A stretch of DNA of 64,000 bases from Flammeovirgaceae bacterium SG7u.111 (GCA_034044135.1 CP139021.1:1069635-1133634); one strand, 5' to 3'; numbered from the stretch's first letter, positions 40,492 through 49,100 are shown. The notes: generated from the sequence alone by a model not told the origin. Translations and numbers: made by a program.

Positions 40492-41316
40492 ATGAGTGTA
40501 CAAAAAGTAGTATTGATTACGGGCGCATCTTCGGGCATAGGAAAAGACACCGCCATCCAGCTGATAAAAGAGGGGCATACCGTTTATGGAGCTGCAAGGC
40601 GGGTTGACAAAATGAACGACTTGGTAGAGCTAGGCGGACATGCCCTCGCCATGGACGTGACTGATGAGGCACAAATGAAAGCAGGGGTGGAAAAAATTGT
40701 TGCGGAGCAGGGACAGATTGATGTGTTGGTCAATAATGCCGGCTACGCGGTGTATGGGGCAGTCGAAGATATCAGCATTGAAGATGCGAGAAGGCAGTTT
40801 GAAGTGAATATATTTGGGTTGGCTGGTCTGACCCAGTTGGTGTTGCCACATATGCGCCAAGCGAAATCGGGGAAAATCATCAATATTTCTTCTATGGGTG
40901 GGAAAATGTATACGCCACTCGGAGCTTGGTACCATGCCACCAAACATGCCCTCGAAGGCTGGAGCGATTGCCTGCGACTAGAGCTAAAGCAATTTGGGGT
41001 AGATGTGGTGGTCATTGAGCCTGGCGCAATTATCACCGAATTTGGCGATGTGATGTACCAGCCTATGTTGGAACGATCAAAAAATAGCCCGTACGAAAAG
41101 ATGGCAAAATCAGTAGCCAAATCTACCGATGATATGTACAAAAAAGGCGGAGGCTCGCCTACATCGGTCATTTCCAACCTTATTTCAAAAGCAATTGGTG
41201 CGAAGAAACCGAAGACTAGGTATGTAGCGGGCAAGTTTGCCAAACCTATGCTATTTATCCGCAAGTATTTTGGAGATAAGATATTCGATTCAATAATTAT
41301 GAGCCAAGTAAAATAG
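40492..41316 (+). CDS. Short-chain dehydrogenase/reductase
   Basis: A 274-residue classical SDR. The NAD(P)-binding motif TGASSGIG is at residues 10-17, NNAG at 81-84, and the catalytic set Ser134, Tyr147 and Lys151 (SS-x12-YHATK) is intact. The AARR stretch after the second strand (residues 34-37) suggests NADP(H) preference. Substrate is not visible; the nearest kind is the general oxidoreductase group with the AWYHATKHALEGWSDCLR motif. It sits 50 bases after tetR and 5 bases before the next NAD(P)-binding gene, so the three probably form one regulated unit. Confidence 0.92.
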   Translation: MSVQKVVLITGASSGIGKDTAIQLIKEGHTVYGAARRVDKMNDLVELGGHALAMDVTDEAQMKAGVEKIVAEQGQIDVLVNNAGYAVYGAVEDISIEDARRQFEVNIFGLAGLTQLVLPHMRQAKSGKIINISSMGGKMYTPLGAWYHATKHALEGWSDCLRLELKQFGVDVVVIEPGAIITEFGDVMYQPMLERSKNSPYEKMAKSVAKSTDDMYKKGGGSPTSVISNLISKAIGAKKPKTRYVAGKFAKPMLFIRKYFGDKIFDSIIMSQVK

Positions 41317-41320
41317 ACGT

Positions 41321-41971
41321 ATGAAAAATGTACTTATTACAGGAGCAACAGGAATGGTCGGGGCAATTGTGTTGCGTAATTGTCTCGAATCTCCTGAAAT
41401 AGAAAAGGTTACTTCCATTTCAAGAAAGCCGTTGGGTATTTCCCATCCAAAGCTAGAGGAAGTGGTTCACTCCGATTTCTTAGATTATTCTACTGTGGAA
41501 CACCATTTCCAAAACCAAGATGCAGCCTATTTTTGCATTGGGGTGTATACAGGGCAAGTGCCTGATAGTACTTTCAAAACTATCACAGTGGATTATACCA
41601 AGACATTTGCCGATGTCTTGGTAAAAAATAGTCCGACGGCTACGTTTTGCTTCTTGAGTGGCGCTGGAGCTGACCCTAAAGAGAAGAGTAAAATGTCTTT
41701 TGCCCGCTACAAAGGCATGGCAGAAAACTACTTACTGAAATTAGGGTTTGAGCATGTTTTTATTTTCCGCCCGGGCTATATCTACCCAGTGGAAAAACGT
41801 AAAGAGCCGAACGTTTCCTATCGCATATTCCGAAGCTTGTACCCCATGCTAAAAGGCTTAATGGCAAATTCATCCATCACTTCCGAAGAACTGGGAAAAG
41901 CGATGTTTCAAGCCGGACTTAGTGGGGCGGGTAAAACTATTTTGGAAAACAAGGATATAAAAGAAATTTGA
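41321..41971 (+). CDS. NAD(P)-binding protein, HTATIP2/atypical SDR-like
   Basis: 216 residues. The atypical SDR motif GATGMVG (8-14) opens a Rossmann fold. A Phe-Leu-Ser-Gly-Ala-Gly segment (FLSGAGADP, about 111-119) and YKGMAENYLLKLGF (about 130-143) match the NAD(P)H-binding HTATIP2/CC3-like oxidoreductases. Substrate unknown. The start is 4 bases beyond the preceding stop, so translation is likely coupled and the gene belongs to the tetR-controlled unit. Confidence 0.85.
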   Translation: MKNVLITGATGMVGAIVLRNCLESPEIEKVTSISRKPLGISHPKLEEVVHSDFLDYSTVEHHFQNQDAAYFCIGVYTGQVPDSTFKTITVDYTKTFADVLVKNSPTATFCFLSGAGADPKEKSKMSFARYKGMAENYLLKLGFEHVFIFRPGYIYPVEKRKEPNVSYRIFRSLYPMLKGLMANSSITSEELGKAMFQAGLSGAGKTILENKDIKEI

Positions 41972-42061
41972 AATTGGGCAAAGATTCAAGTTTTGCTTTA
42001 CAGGGTTTGAATAAGGTTTGTTATATTTAACAATGTAAAAGAAAAACCTGTTAAATCCTCT

Positions 42062-42259
42062 ATGAAAAATCCTAAGTTGTTTGCTTTCGCAATTGCCCTT
42101 TCGGCAGTAGGGCTTTTTATCACCGCACTGTCCAACTCATTGGTTTTTGAGGAAACTATAAAGGTAGAAATCAACGCCCTTGGTGTTTTTTGTATGTTGC
42201 TTTTTGTAGCCCAAGTGGCAGTGTTCATTTTTTGGATGAAACAACTTAAGAAAATGTAA
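42062..42259 (+). CDS. Small two-helix membrane protein
   Basis: 65 residues with two hydrophobic helices (about 6-27 and 38-58) and a short basic end (WMKQLKKM). No family recognised. The frame is clean and membrane-like, and the gap upstream (90 bases) is enough for a promoter. Its stop is followed 2 bases later by the YdcF remnant, which suggests both may once have been part of one unit. Function unknown. Confidence 0.55.
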   Translation: MKNPKLFAFAIALSAVGLFITALSNSLVFEETIKVEINALGVFCMLLFVAQVAVFIFWMKQLKKM

Positions 42260-42261
42260 TC

Positions 42262-42471
42262 ATGGATAGCTTACAGTTAAAATCTGCTTTGATTGTTTCC
42301 GATCCACTGCACATGAAAAGAGCTATGGAGATAAGTAGAACAATTGGGGTTAATGGAAAATCTTCTCCTACCCAAACGAGTATGTACCGCTCTTGGAGTA
42401 CAAAGTTCAGTTTACTTTTGTATGAGTCCTTTTTTTACAATATCGGCTTATTGAGTGAGAGGTATGAATAA
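42262..42471 (+). pseudogene. Truncated YdcF/DUF218-like fragment
   Basis: 69 codons in one frame. KSALIVSDPLHMKRAMEISR followed by SSPTQTSMYRSWSTKFSLL reads as the C-terminal part of the DUF218 (YdcF/SanA) domain, whose usual form has a LVVSDPYHMRRAL motif and Ser-Pro-Thr-Pro-Thr-Ser. The N-terminal half of that domain, with its conserved Gly and active-site residues, is absent upstream. I therefore read it as a remnant rather than an intact small gene. Confidence 0.65.
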
Positions 42472-42489
42472 TAGTTTACAAAATAGAAA

Positions 42490-42516
42490 CCCCCAGCGGG
42501 TCAGCGCTGCTGGGGG
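42490..42516 (-). terminator. Terminator after the PEBP-family gene
   Basis: Stem CCCCCAGC (42490-42497) with GCTGGGGG (42509-42516), loop of 11 bases. On the minus strand it is followed by TTTCTATTTT. It lies 55 bases beyond the stop codon of the PEBP-family gene. Confidence 0.6.
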
Positions 42517-42571
42517 AAGTAAACATTTTTATAAGAAGAGGAATGTTCAATACCTTATAGGGCTAAAGAAT

Positions 42572-43126
42572 TTATTTCTCCCGTTTGTAATAGGTTACAA
42601 TGCTAGCCTTTGCCAACGTATTGTTCCAGAGGTAATAGCCAACTACGGCAGGGTTGGTGCTTTCATCAAGTCCTAGTTTTTCGGTTTTCAGCGCATAGAC
42701 GGTAATGATGTATTGATGTAAACCGTGTCCTTCGGGAGGGCAAGGTCCGCCATATCCTTTGCTTCCATAGTCTGTGATGCTTTGGATTGCCTCTTTGGGT
42801 GCTAAGTTGCTCGTGATGTTCCCAGCTCCAGCTACCAATTCGTTGATAGTAGATGGGATATCAAAAACCACCCAATGCCACCATCCGCTGCCCGTCGGAG
42901 CGTCAGGATCGTACATGGTTATGGCAAAGCTTTTTGTGCCCTCGGGAGCATTTTCCCACGATAACTGAGGCGATTTATTCTCTCCTGTGCATCCAAATCC
43001 ATTAAACTCTTCCAGTTTTGTGGCTTCTCCACCTAGTCCATTGCTATAAAGGGTAAAGGTATTCTGTGCTACTGCCAGTGTGGAAAAAGTGAGTAATAAG
43101 CCTAGAATCAAATTTGCTTTTTTCAT
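42572..43126 (-). CDS. YbhB/YbcL (PEBP) family secreted protein
   Basis: 184 residues from the ATG at 43126, which gives a clean signal peptide (MKKANLILGLLLTFSTLAVAQ). The promoter element at 43153-43160 also supports this start over the ATG at 43150. The body carries both phosphatidylethanolamine-binding-protein signatures, DPDAPTGSGWWHWV and YGGPCPPEGHGLHQY. Bacterial YbhB-like proteins bind anionic ligands; the physiological role is unclear. The signal peptide suggests a periplasmic form. It lies downstream of the AraC-type regulator gene on the same strand. Confidence 0.9.
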   Translation of the reverse strand: MKKANLILGLLLTFSTLAVAQNTFTLYSNGLGGEATKLEEFNGFGCTGENKSPQLSWENAPEGTKSFAITMYDPDAPTGSGWWHWVVFDIPSTINELVAGAGNITSNLAPKEAIQSITDYGSKGYGGPCPPEGHGLHQYIITVYALKTEKLGLDESTNPAVVGYYLWNNTLAKASIVTYYKREK

Positions 43127-43152
43127 TGTATTTCTGTTTAAATGATACACTG

Positions 43153-43160
43153 CAAAAGTA
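43153..43160 (-). promoter_or_regulatory. -7 element TACTTTTG of the PEBP-family gene
   Basis: The minus strand reads TACTTTTG, an exact TAnnTTTG. The expected transcript start is near 43148, about 20 bases before the ATG at 43126. A weaker TTTA lies 19 bases upstream as -33. Confidence 0.45.
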
Positions 43161-43207
43161 ATTCTGCCTTACCTCGTGTTAAACTGAGGTTAGTTCAAAA
43201 AGTGTTG

Positions 43208-44056
43208 CTAAAAGCTCAAATGTTCGCGGTACTGCTTTGGGGTTACACCAAATTTGATTTTAAAAGCCTGTATAAAACTAGAAAGGTTTTCATATCCTAT
43301 TTCTAAATAAATATCTGAAGGTCTTCTCTTTTCTTGTTTCAAAAGGTAGGACGCATACTCCAACCTTCTGTCTTGAAACCATTTTATGGGCGGTTCTGCG
43401 TAACATTTCTGGAACTCTCTTTTGAAGGAGGATATACTCATATTAGCTAGGAAAGCGAGTTCCTTTAAAGTCAATTTGTTTAGTTTGTTATTCTCCACCA
43501 CATTTATGAAGTGCTGGGTTTGGTTATCAGTGAATGTAGTTATAGAGAAAAGAAAATCTGCCCCTTTGGTCTCTACCAAATAGAGCATTATCTCCTCAAA
43601 TTTTAGCTCCATTAACTTTCTTTGAGTCTTTTGGGGAAGACGTGTGATATCAATTAAGCTTTTTATAAAACCATTGATAAACGCATCATAAGAAAAGGAT
43701 TGTACAGATTGTGGTTTGGGCTTGGCAACTGGGCGCAATTCAAATTTCCTAATGAATTGTAGTACAGCTTCGTTTGAGAAAAAAAGAAGGATACTTCTGT
43801 AGTGTTGGTCCGAGTTTGAGAGCTTTTCGGTCATTAAGCAGTGCCCTGCTTTCATCAAAAGAAACTCTGCATTATTTATTGCCAGCGAAGAATTATCCAT
43901 GATGACCTCTTTTGTCCCTTTTACCAAAAAACTAAACGTGTTTTTAGTAAGGATGATTTGCTGTTTGGAAATCTCCTGAGAACTGTTGTAATCATAAATG
44001 GTAATAGGCGAGGAGTCGTCTACTGTCAATTCTGCTGGTAGGGAGATGATTTTCAT
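43208..44056 (-). CDS. AraC family transcriptional regulator
   Basis: 282 residues. The C-terminal AraC-type DNA-binding domain (about 190-282) has two helix-turn-helix units: LKELAFLANMSISSFKREF and DIYLEIGYENLSSFIQAFK followed by FGVTPKQYR. The N-terminal domain is a cupin-like ligand part of unknown specificity. The PEBP-family gene follows 81 bases downstream on the same strand with its own promoter element, so it is a possible target. A 13-base inverted repeat lies upstream at 44181-44222. Confidence 0.92.
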   Translation of the reverse strand: MKIISLPAELTVDDSSPITIYDYNSSQEISKQQIILTKNTFSFLVKGTKEVIMDNSSLAINNAEFLLMKAGHCLMTEKLSNSDQHYRSILLFFSNEAVLQFIRKFELRPVAKPKPQSVQSFSYDAFINGFIKSLIDITRLPQKTQRKLMELKFEEIMLYLVETKGADFLFSITTFTDNQTQHFINVVENNKLNKLTLKELAFLANMSISSFKREFQKCYAEPPIKWFQDRRLEYASYLLKQEKRRPSDIYLEIGYENLSSFIQAFKIKFGVTPKQYREHLSF

Positions 44057-44180
44057 ATATTGAGTTCTACTGATGCAAAATTCTCTGAACTTACAAGCTG
44101 ATTTCTAACAACCAATTTGAGCATGAGTTTGTAATAACCAAACTAGTAAAATATGTAGAAAATGTTAAACATTAATTATT

Positions 44181-44222
44181 TTCTGTTTTAATGTTTGTGT
44201 GTGATTAAGCATTAAAACAGAA
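44181..44222. promoter_or_regulatory. Inverted repeat upstream of the AraC-type gene
   Basis: Perfect 13-base arms (TTCTGTTTTAATG, 44181-44193, with 44210-44222) and a 16-base spacer, about 125-165 bases before the AraC start. AACATTAAT also recurs on both sides (near 44168 and 44242). It may be a regulator site or a transcript hairpin; the sequence alone cannot tell. Confidence 0.45.
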
Positions 44223-44290
44223 GGCTTATTACTACATAAACATTAATTGCACTGTTTATTGATGCCTGCAAGGCTTCTTGCCAAAAACAA

Positions 44291-44320
44291 AACCCCCACC
44301 AGCCAAAACTGATGAGGGTT
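44291..44320 (-). terminator. Terminator of pruA
   Basis: An imperfect 12-base stem (10 of 12 pairs) between AACCCCCACCAG (44291-44302) and CTGATGAGGGTT (44309-44320), followed on the minus strand by a T-rich stretch. It lies 24 bases past the pruA stop. Confidence 0.65.
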
Positions 44321-44343
44321 AAATCTATCTCAAAATATATTCT

Positions 44344-45975
44344 CTACTCCTCGCCCAAGAATGGGTAACGGTAATCTGTTGGAGGAACAAAGGTTTCTTT
44401 GATGGTACGTGGGGAAACCCAACGCAAGAGGTTCAAGATAGAACCAGCTTTGTCATTGGTGCCAGATGCTCTTGAACCACCGAAGGGTTGTTGCCCTACC
44501 ACTGCGCCAGTTGGCTTGTCGTTTATGTAGAAGTTGCCCGCTGCATGGGTCAGTTTTTCTGTAGCCAATTCTATAGCGTACCTGTCTTTAGAGAAAACAG
44601 CACCTGTAAGCGCATAAGGGGAAGTATTATTTACGAGGTACAGCGCATCTTCAAACAGCTCTTGGCTATAGACAAAGATTGAAAGCACTGGACCGAAAAT
44701 CTCCTCACACATGGTGGTATATTGGTTGTCTTCTACTTTTAATACAGTTGGCTCTATGAAGTAGCCCTCCGATTTGTCGTAGCCACCGCCAGCAATCACT
44801 TCTACTAGTGGAGATTCCTTTGCCCCGTCTATGTACTTACTTATTTTGTCGAAAGACTTTTCGTCTATCACCGCTGTCATGAAGTTGGTAAAGTTCTCCG
44901 GAGAGCCCACTTTAATACTTTCTAAGTCTTCCTGCATGTATTTCTTCACATCTTCCCACAGGTTGCTAGGGATGTAAGCCCTTGAAGCCGCAGAGCATTT
45001 TTGCCCTTGGAATTCGAACGCTCCTCTCACCAAAGCGGTAGCCAACTCCTTAGCATCGGCAGATTTATGGGCGATCACGAAGTCCTTTCCACCGGTTTCT
45101 CCAACTATACGTGGGTAGGTTTTGTACTTGGCAATGTTTGCGCCTATGGTTTTCCAAAGTGTTTGGAATACGCCTGTGCTGCCCGTAAAGTGCAAGCCTG
45201 CAAAGTCAGGATGATTGAAAACAACCTCACCAGCTTCAGGGCCATCAGCGTAGATCAGGTTGATAACACCGGCGGGCACGCCAGCTTCTCTGAATACTTC
45301 CATGAGCACTTTGGCGGAATAGATTTGCGTTTTGGCAGGTTTCCACACCACGGTGTTGCCCATCATGGCGGGAGCTGTTGGCAAGTTGCCAGCAATGGCA
45401 GTGAAATTGAACGGGGTGATGGCAAAGATGAAACCTTCCAACGGACGGTGCTCTAACCTGTTCCAAACACTTGGTGTAGAGTCAGGTTGCTCTGAGTAAA
45501 TCTGTGCCATGTAGTGCACATTGAAGCGTAAAAAATCGATCATCTCGCAAGCTGAATCAATTTCTGCTTGGTAGATATTTTTGGACTGCCCCAGCATGGT
45601 TGCCGCGTTCATCTTTGCTCGGTAAGGCCCGGCTATCAAATCGGCAGCTTTCAAGAAAATACTTGCTCTTTGTTCCCAAGAGAGCTTTTCCCAAAACTTT
45701 CTTGCTCCAAGTGCTGCGTTGATCGCCTGCTCTACGTGCGAGGCATCACCTTCGTGATAATGGCCTAAAGTGAATTTATGCTCGTGTGGAGGAGATATTC
45801 TGACTTTATTATCAGTCCGTATTTCCTCACCTCCTATGTACATGGGCACATCCAGTTCTTTCGATTTTAACTCAGCCAAAGCAGCTTTTACCTTTGCTTT
45901 TTCAGGACTGCCCGGTGCGTAGCTTAATACGGGTTCATTTTTGGGATTGGGTACTTTATAAATTCCTTTTGGCAT
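44344..45975 (-). CDS. pruA: L-glutamate gamma-semialdehyde (1-pyrroline-5-carboxylate) dehydrogenase
   Basis: 543 residues, the full length of a stand-alone P5C dehydrogenase. It oxidises glutamate semialdehyde to glutamate with NAD+ in proline and arginine breakdown. The catalytic Cys is Cys327 in GQKCSAASRAYIP, the general-base Glu lies in GETGGKDF, and the substrate loop is FGGSRASGTNDKAG. The N-terminal SYAPGSPEKAKVKAAL region is usual for the Bacteroidota form. No proline dehydrogenase is next to it, so the pathway's first enzyme is elsewhere. It is a single-gene unit with its own terminator. Confidence 0.95.
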   Translation of the reverse strand: MPKGIYKVPNPKNEPVLSYAPGSPEKAKVKAALAELKSKELDVPMYIGGEEIRTDNKVRISPPHEHKFTLGHYHEGDASHVEQAINAALGARKFWEKLSWEQRASIFLKAADLIAGPYRAKMNAATMLGQSKNIYQAEIDSACEMIDFLRFNVHYMAQIYSEQPDSTPSVWNRLEHRPLEGFIFAITPFNFTAIAGNLPTAPAMMGNTVVWKPAKTQIYSAKVLMEVFREAGVPAGVINLIYADGPEAGEVVFNHPDFAGLHFTGSTGVFQTLWKTIGANIAKYKTYPRIVGETGGKDFVIAHKSADAKELATALVRGAFEFQGQKCSAASRAYIPSNLWEDVKKYMQEDLESIKVGSPENFTNFMTAVIDEKSFDKISKYIDGAKESPLVEVIAGGGYDKSEGYFIEPTVLKVEDNQYTTMCEEIFGPVLSIFVYSQELFEDALYLVNNTSPYALTGAVFSKDRYAIELATEKLTHAAGNFYINDKPTGAVVGQQPFGGSRASGTNDKAGSILNLLRWVSPRTIKETFVPPTDYRYPFLGEE

Positions 45976-46020
45976 GTTGATCTAGTTGTGAGTTTAAAAA
46001 AATCATGTGTCTTGAAAAGC

Positions 46021-46114
46021 TAGCGTATGTTTAATCTTTATGTTTTTTCCGAAGTATTGGTTCAGCACTGAAAATGCTCAGTTTGAGGTATAGATAAATT
46101 TTATACATACTCTC
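46021..46114. repeat. Palindromic MITE-like element, copy 2 (short)
   Basis: About 94 bases folding on themselves. Left end AGCGTATGTTTAATCTTTATG and right end ATAGATAAATTTTATACATACTCT (read as complement) match the ends of the element at 32686-32852. The centre is an AGCA/TGCT dyad (TCAGCACTGAAAATGCTCAG). Ends are more degenerate than in copy 1. Confidence 0.6.
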
Positions 46115-46770
46115 TACACATAGGTGCCAGCTTTGGTAGCCACAAAAATAATATATTTTAGAAGGGAAGATGGAAAGAAGGGATTTACTCTGTAGGCTTC
46201 AATAAAATCTTTCTTAAAAACTGCATCTTTCCTCTAAACCTGATAAAGCATAGCCTAAAGCTATAGCGTAAAAAATAGCAAAAAACAACTGCTAGTTGTT
46301 AATGAAAATTGATAAGAAAGTAAGAATTCGCATTTTTCCTACATAGCTGCCCATGCGTACGTTTTTGGATTATTTCTTTCAAAAAAATCATTTCCTTAAA
46401 TATTCTTAACAAATTGAAAGCGGGTTATATAGTTAGGAGTTTGAATTTTTTATTTTGAAATTACTTATTAAGTAAGTATATAATTTTTATTTTTTTTCAA
46501 TAAAAGGGTTAAATTCTGTTTATATGTTTTTTGATGAGGTTTTATAATTTGGGAAACCCTCCTTTTTTTTCACGAGACCAAGGAGACTTACCTGATGACA
46601 CCCTTTGTTTTATTTACAATTCCCTGCCCTGTTTTTTTTCTATTTCTCTCTTTTATCTAAACATTACTCAAAAAAGGGGCGAAACTTACAAGCACCTGTA
46701 ATTGACCATTATCTGATAGTTGCAAAACCTAAGTTATAGAGGGGACGAACAAACAAACTGAACTAACGTT
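46115..46770. other. AT-rich intergenic region
   Basis: 656 bases with no credible gene. It contains TACTTA-T-TAAGTA (46462-46474), a perfect palindrome, and a long A/T run near 46480. TATAATTTG at 46545-46553, about 220 bases before the next gene, is similar to but not an exact TAnnTTTG. No RNA gene recognised. Confidence 0.3.
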
Positions 46771-48282
46771 ATGGTTAATTTAAAAAACAAAACCAGAGGA
46801 CTACTCATCGCATTGATAGTTCTCACCTTGTCGATTCCACTATTTGGTCAGCGAAATATCCGCAACCTAGAAATCAAACTTGATCAGGAAGTGAGCAAAG
46901 CAATTGCCATTCCTGTAGAAAAGAAAGGGGTACTGGTAATGCAGCGCTCAAAAACCAAAACAGCCGATGGCAAAAGAAATGCGTTTTTCAGGCTGTACAA
47001 CACTGAGCTTTCCGAAGATTGGAAAGTTGCAATCCCAATAGACAAGAAACATGAGTTGAGCCAATACAAATTTGTTGATGGCTTATTATATATGGTGTTC
47101 ACCGATCCTTGGGCAGACTATATCCAAGTGGTGCGTATCAATCCTGCGGAGTCAGAATCTACTCTTCAAAAGTTTTATACGTTCAAAGGATTGAATTTCT
47201 ACGATCTAGACATCTTGGGTGATAAGCTCTATTTAGTAGGGGCTATGAAGCGCCAGTCGCTATTGATGATGTTTGACATGGAGTCGAAAGGTACTCGTTT
47301 GTTCAATACCCAATTGGGAAATAGCGAATGTGTTATCAAAAGTATTGTAGCGAAAACAGAAGATAATACCATTCACGTGACATTGAACAATCCTGAATTA
47401 AAAACACCGCACGTAGCCGTGAGAAGTTTTGACGATTTAGGAAAAATATTGAACGAAATGTTGGTGCATATAGATAAAGATTACCAAGTGTTGGAGTCGG
47501 AATTGGTAGATATGGGCGACAAAGGCAAGACTTTGATTGGGACGTATGCTTCTAAAAAGTCGACTGCTGCCGAAGGTATTTTTATCAAAAATGAAAGCTG
47601 GGAAGCGGTAAATTATCACCCGATCAAAAGCATTACCGATTTTGTGCCTGAAGCTTATGTAGAGGGCGGTGAGAAGTCAACTAAAAAGGGTGAATTTATA
47701 GCCATCAATAAAGTAATGAACGTAAACGGTCAGTTTGTAATGGTAACGGAGTCTTACGACTTGGTATATGACAATGACAATAACCCGCTGACCCATAAGT
47801 ATGAAGATCCTGAAAGAAGCTTCAACCAAGTGTGGGCAGTAAATGATCTGAGTTACAATAAAGTACCTATGGCGGAATATACCCGCAGGCTTACGGCTGT
47901 TGCTGGTTACCAATTGAAATATGCGAGCATGATCAGCTTTAGCGAAAGCGGCAAACTGCTTTGGGGCAAAAACTTGGGCATAGCCGATGAGAATATTTCC
48001 AAAGAATATAAGCGCCTTAAGGTGATAAAAGACGATAACAGGGTGAAGTTTTTGAACAACTACAGCGGTGATGTGATGGAGATTGACCTAGAGCAAAAAA
48101 CGGCTGGAATGGCAAAAGATACTCCTGCTTCGGTAGATAAAGACGGCAACCCGATAGGAAGCGTGGTATTGAGCGCAGCACATTGGTACGACAATTATTA
48201 TTTGAACATAGAAGTGATGCCAGATAATGTAAGCTCTAGCAAAAAAGGAGCTGTACTGGTAATCAAAAAGGTAAGAGGTTAA
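46771..48282 (+). CDS. Exported hypothetical protein, possible beta-propeller
   Basis: 503 residues with a signal peptide (1-27, ending PLFGQ). No family recognised. The middle reads as repeated beta strands of the type LYMVFTDP, LYLVGAMKRQSLLMMF and FVMVTESYD, which suggests a propeller-like fold, but this is inference from pattern alone. Several DNxx and Lys-rich segments are exposed. A strong terminator follows at 48308-48335. It stands alone and is preceded by a long AT-rich gap. Likely lineage-specific and periplasmic or outer-membrane. Confidence 0.6.
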   Translation: MVNLKNKTRGLLIALIVLTLSIPLFGQRNIRNLEIKLDQEVSKAIAIPVEKKGVLVMQRSKTKTADGKRNAFFRLYNTELSEDWKVAIPIDKKHELSQYKFVDGLLYMVFTDPWADYIQVVRINPAESESTLQKFYTFKGLNFYDLDILGDKLYLVGAMKRQSLLMMFDMESKGTRLFNTQLGNSECVIKSIVAKTEDNTIHVTLNNPELKTPHVAVRSFDDLGKILNEMLVHIDKDYQVLESELVDMGDKGKTLIGTYASKKSTAAEGIFIKNESWEAVNYHPIKSITDFVPEAYVEGGEKSTKKGEFIAINKVMNVNGQFVMVTESYDLVYDNDNNPLTHKYEDPERSFNQVWAVNDLSYNKVPMAEYTRRLTAVAGYQLKYASMISFSESGKLLWGKNLGIADENISKEYKRLKVIKDDNRVKFLNNYSGDVMEIDLEQKTAGMAKDTPASVDKDGNPIGSVVLSAAHWYDNYYLNIEVMPDNVSSSKKGAVLVIKKVRG

Positions 48283-48307
48283 GTGTTAGGTTACTTTATA
48301 TATAAGG

Positions 48308-48335
48308 CCCGCTGCTGAAAAGTAGCGGGTTTTTT
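48308..48335 (+). terminator. Terminator of the exported hypothetical protein gene
   Basis: Nine-base stem CCCGCTGCT/AGTAGCGGG with one G-T pair, loop GAAA (48317-48320), and T run 48330-48335. Confidence 0.9.
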
Positions 48336-48388
48336 ATGTTTTTTAGACATATTTGCCCTTCGTTACTTATTCTAAATAAAACGTGCTT

Positions 48389-48790
48389 ATGATATCCCGA
48401 AGGACTGCCGGCAATTCCCTACTGGTAATTTTTGCTTTGCTCTTGCTTTTTCATCTAACCATTTTGGTAGGTATTGTCCCGCATGATATCGTGTGGGCTG
48501 GAAAGATAACCTCCCAAGAAGAGCTTGTCCAATTCGAAACTGTTTCCATGCTGATTTTGGTAGTGGCGATTTTGCTAGTAGCCATGAAGCAGGGCTATAT
48601 CAGGTTTCCACTGAGCGAGCAAATTGGCAAGGTCGGGGTTTGGCTGCTATTTTTCCTTTTTGTTCTGAACAGTATAGGAAACCTTTTCGCCCCAAACCCC
48701 ATCGAACGCTATGGTTTTGGCTTGCTCACCATCGTCATTGCGCTGCTGTGTTTCCATCTCGCTACAGGCTTTCGTAAAAAGCGGAGGTAG
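48389..48790 (+). CDS. Four-helix membrane protein, unknown
   Basis: 133 residues from the ATG at 48389 (a GTG at 48383 would add two). About four hydrophobic segments, with helices near 8-28, 50-66, 82-100 and 108-126, and a basic C-terminus (FRKKRR). No family recognised. A CATATTTG stretch at about 48349, 35-40 bases upstream, is near the -7 consensus. Confidence 0.6.
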   Translation: MISRRTAGNSLLVIFALLLLFHLTILVGIVPHDIVWAGKITSQEELVQFETVSMLILVVAILLVAMKQGYIRFPLSEQIGKVGVWLLFFLFVLNSIGNLFAPNPIERYGFGLLTIVIALLCFHLATGFRKKRR

Positions 48791-48915
48791 TTTCATGATT
48801 GGGTTACTTTCTTCCGCTAAAAAAATATTTCCTTCACAAAAAAATGCGAAACTCTCCATGTTTGAGCAGAATTTAATAAAATTGCACATTCGATAAATCA
48901 AAACCCAACAATATC

Positions 48916-49032
48916 ATGTTTGAAGGAACAGCACTTCTCGGATTTATGGCATTTGTATTTATGGTGCCGCCATTGATCATTTCCCTTGTTTTCATGTTAA
49001 TGGCAGCTGCAAAGCCAGCAGAAGAGGAATAG
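48916..49032 (+). CDS. 38-residue single-pass membrane protein
   Basis: A small frame, ATG at 48916 to TAG at 49032, with one strongly hydrophobic stretch (LLGFMAFVFMVPPLIISLVF, about 7-26) and an acidic end (KPAEEE). A strong terminator lies 30 bases after its stop, and the gap upstream is 125 bases, which supports a real transcription unit. Too short for family assignment. Confidence 0.5.
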   Translation: MFEGTALLGFMAFVFMVPPLIISLVFMLMAAAKPAEEE

Positions 49033-49061
49033 AAATATAGAGGGCATCCTCACATTTTGCA

Positions 49062-49100
49062 TAAAAAGCAGGTATCAACTTTATTGGTACCTGCTTTTTA
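49062..49100. terminator. Terminator after the small membrane gene
   Basis: Perfect 13-base stem TAAAAAGCAGGTA (49062-49074) with 49088-49100 and a 13-base loop, ending in a T run. Reads as a terminator on both strands. Confidence 0.85.

Noticed and set aside
45001-45456. 151-codon frame opposite pruA
   Set aside because: Complement of pruA; no independent signal or domain.
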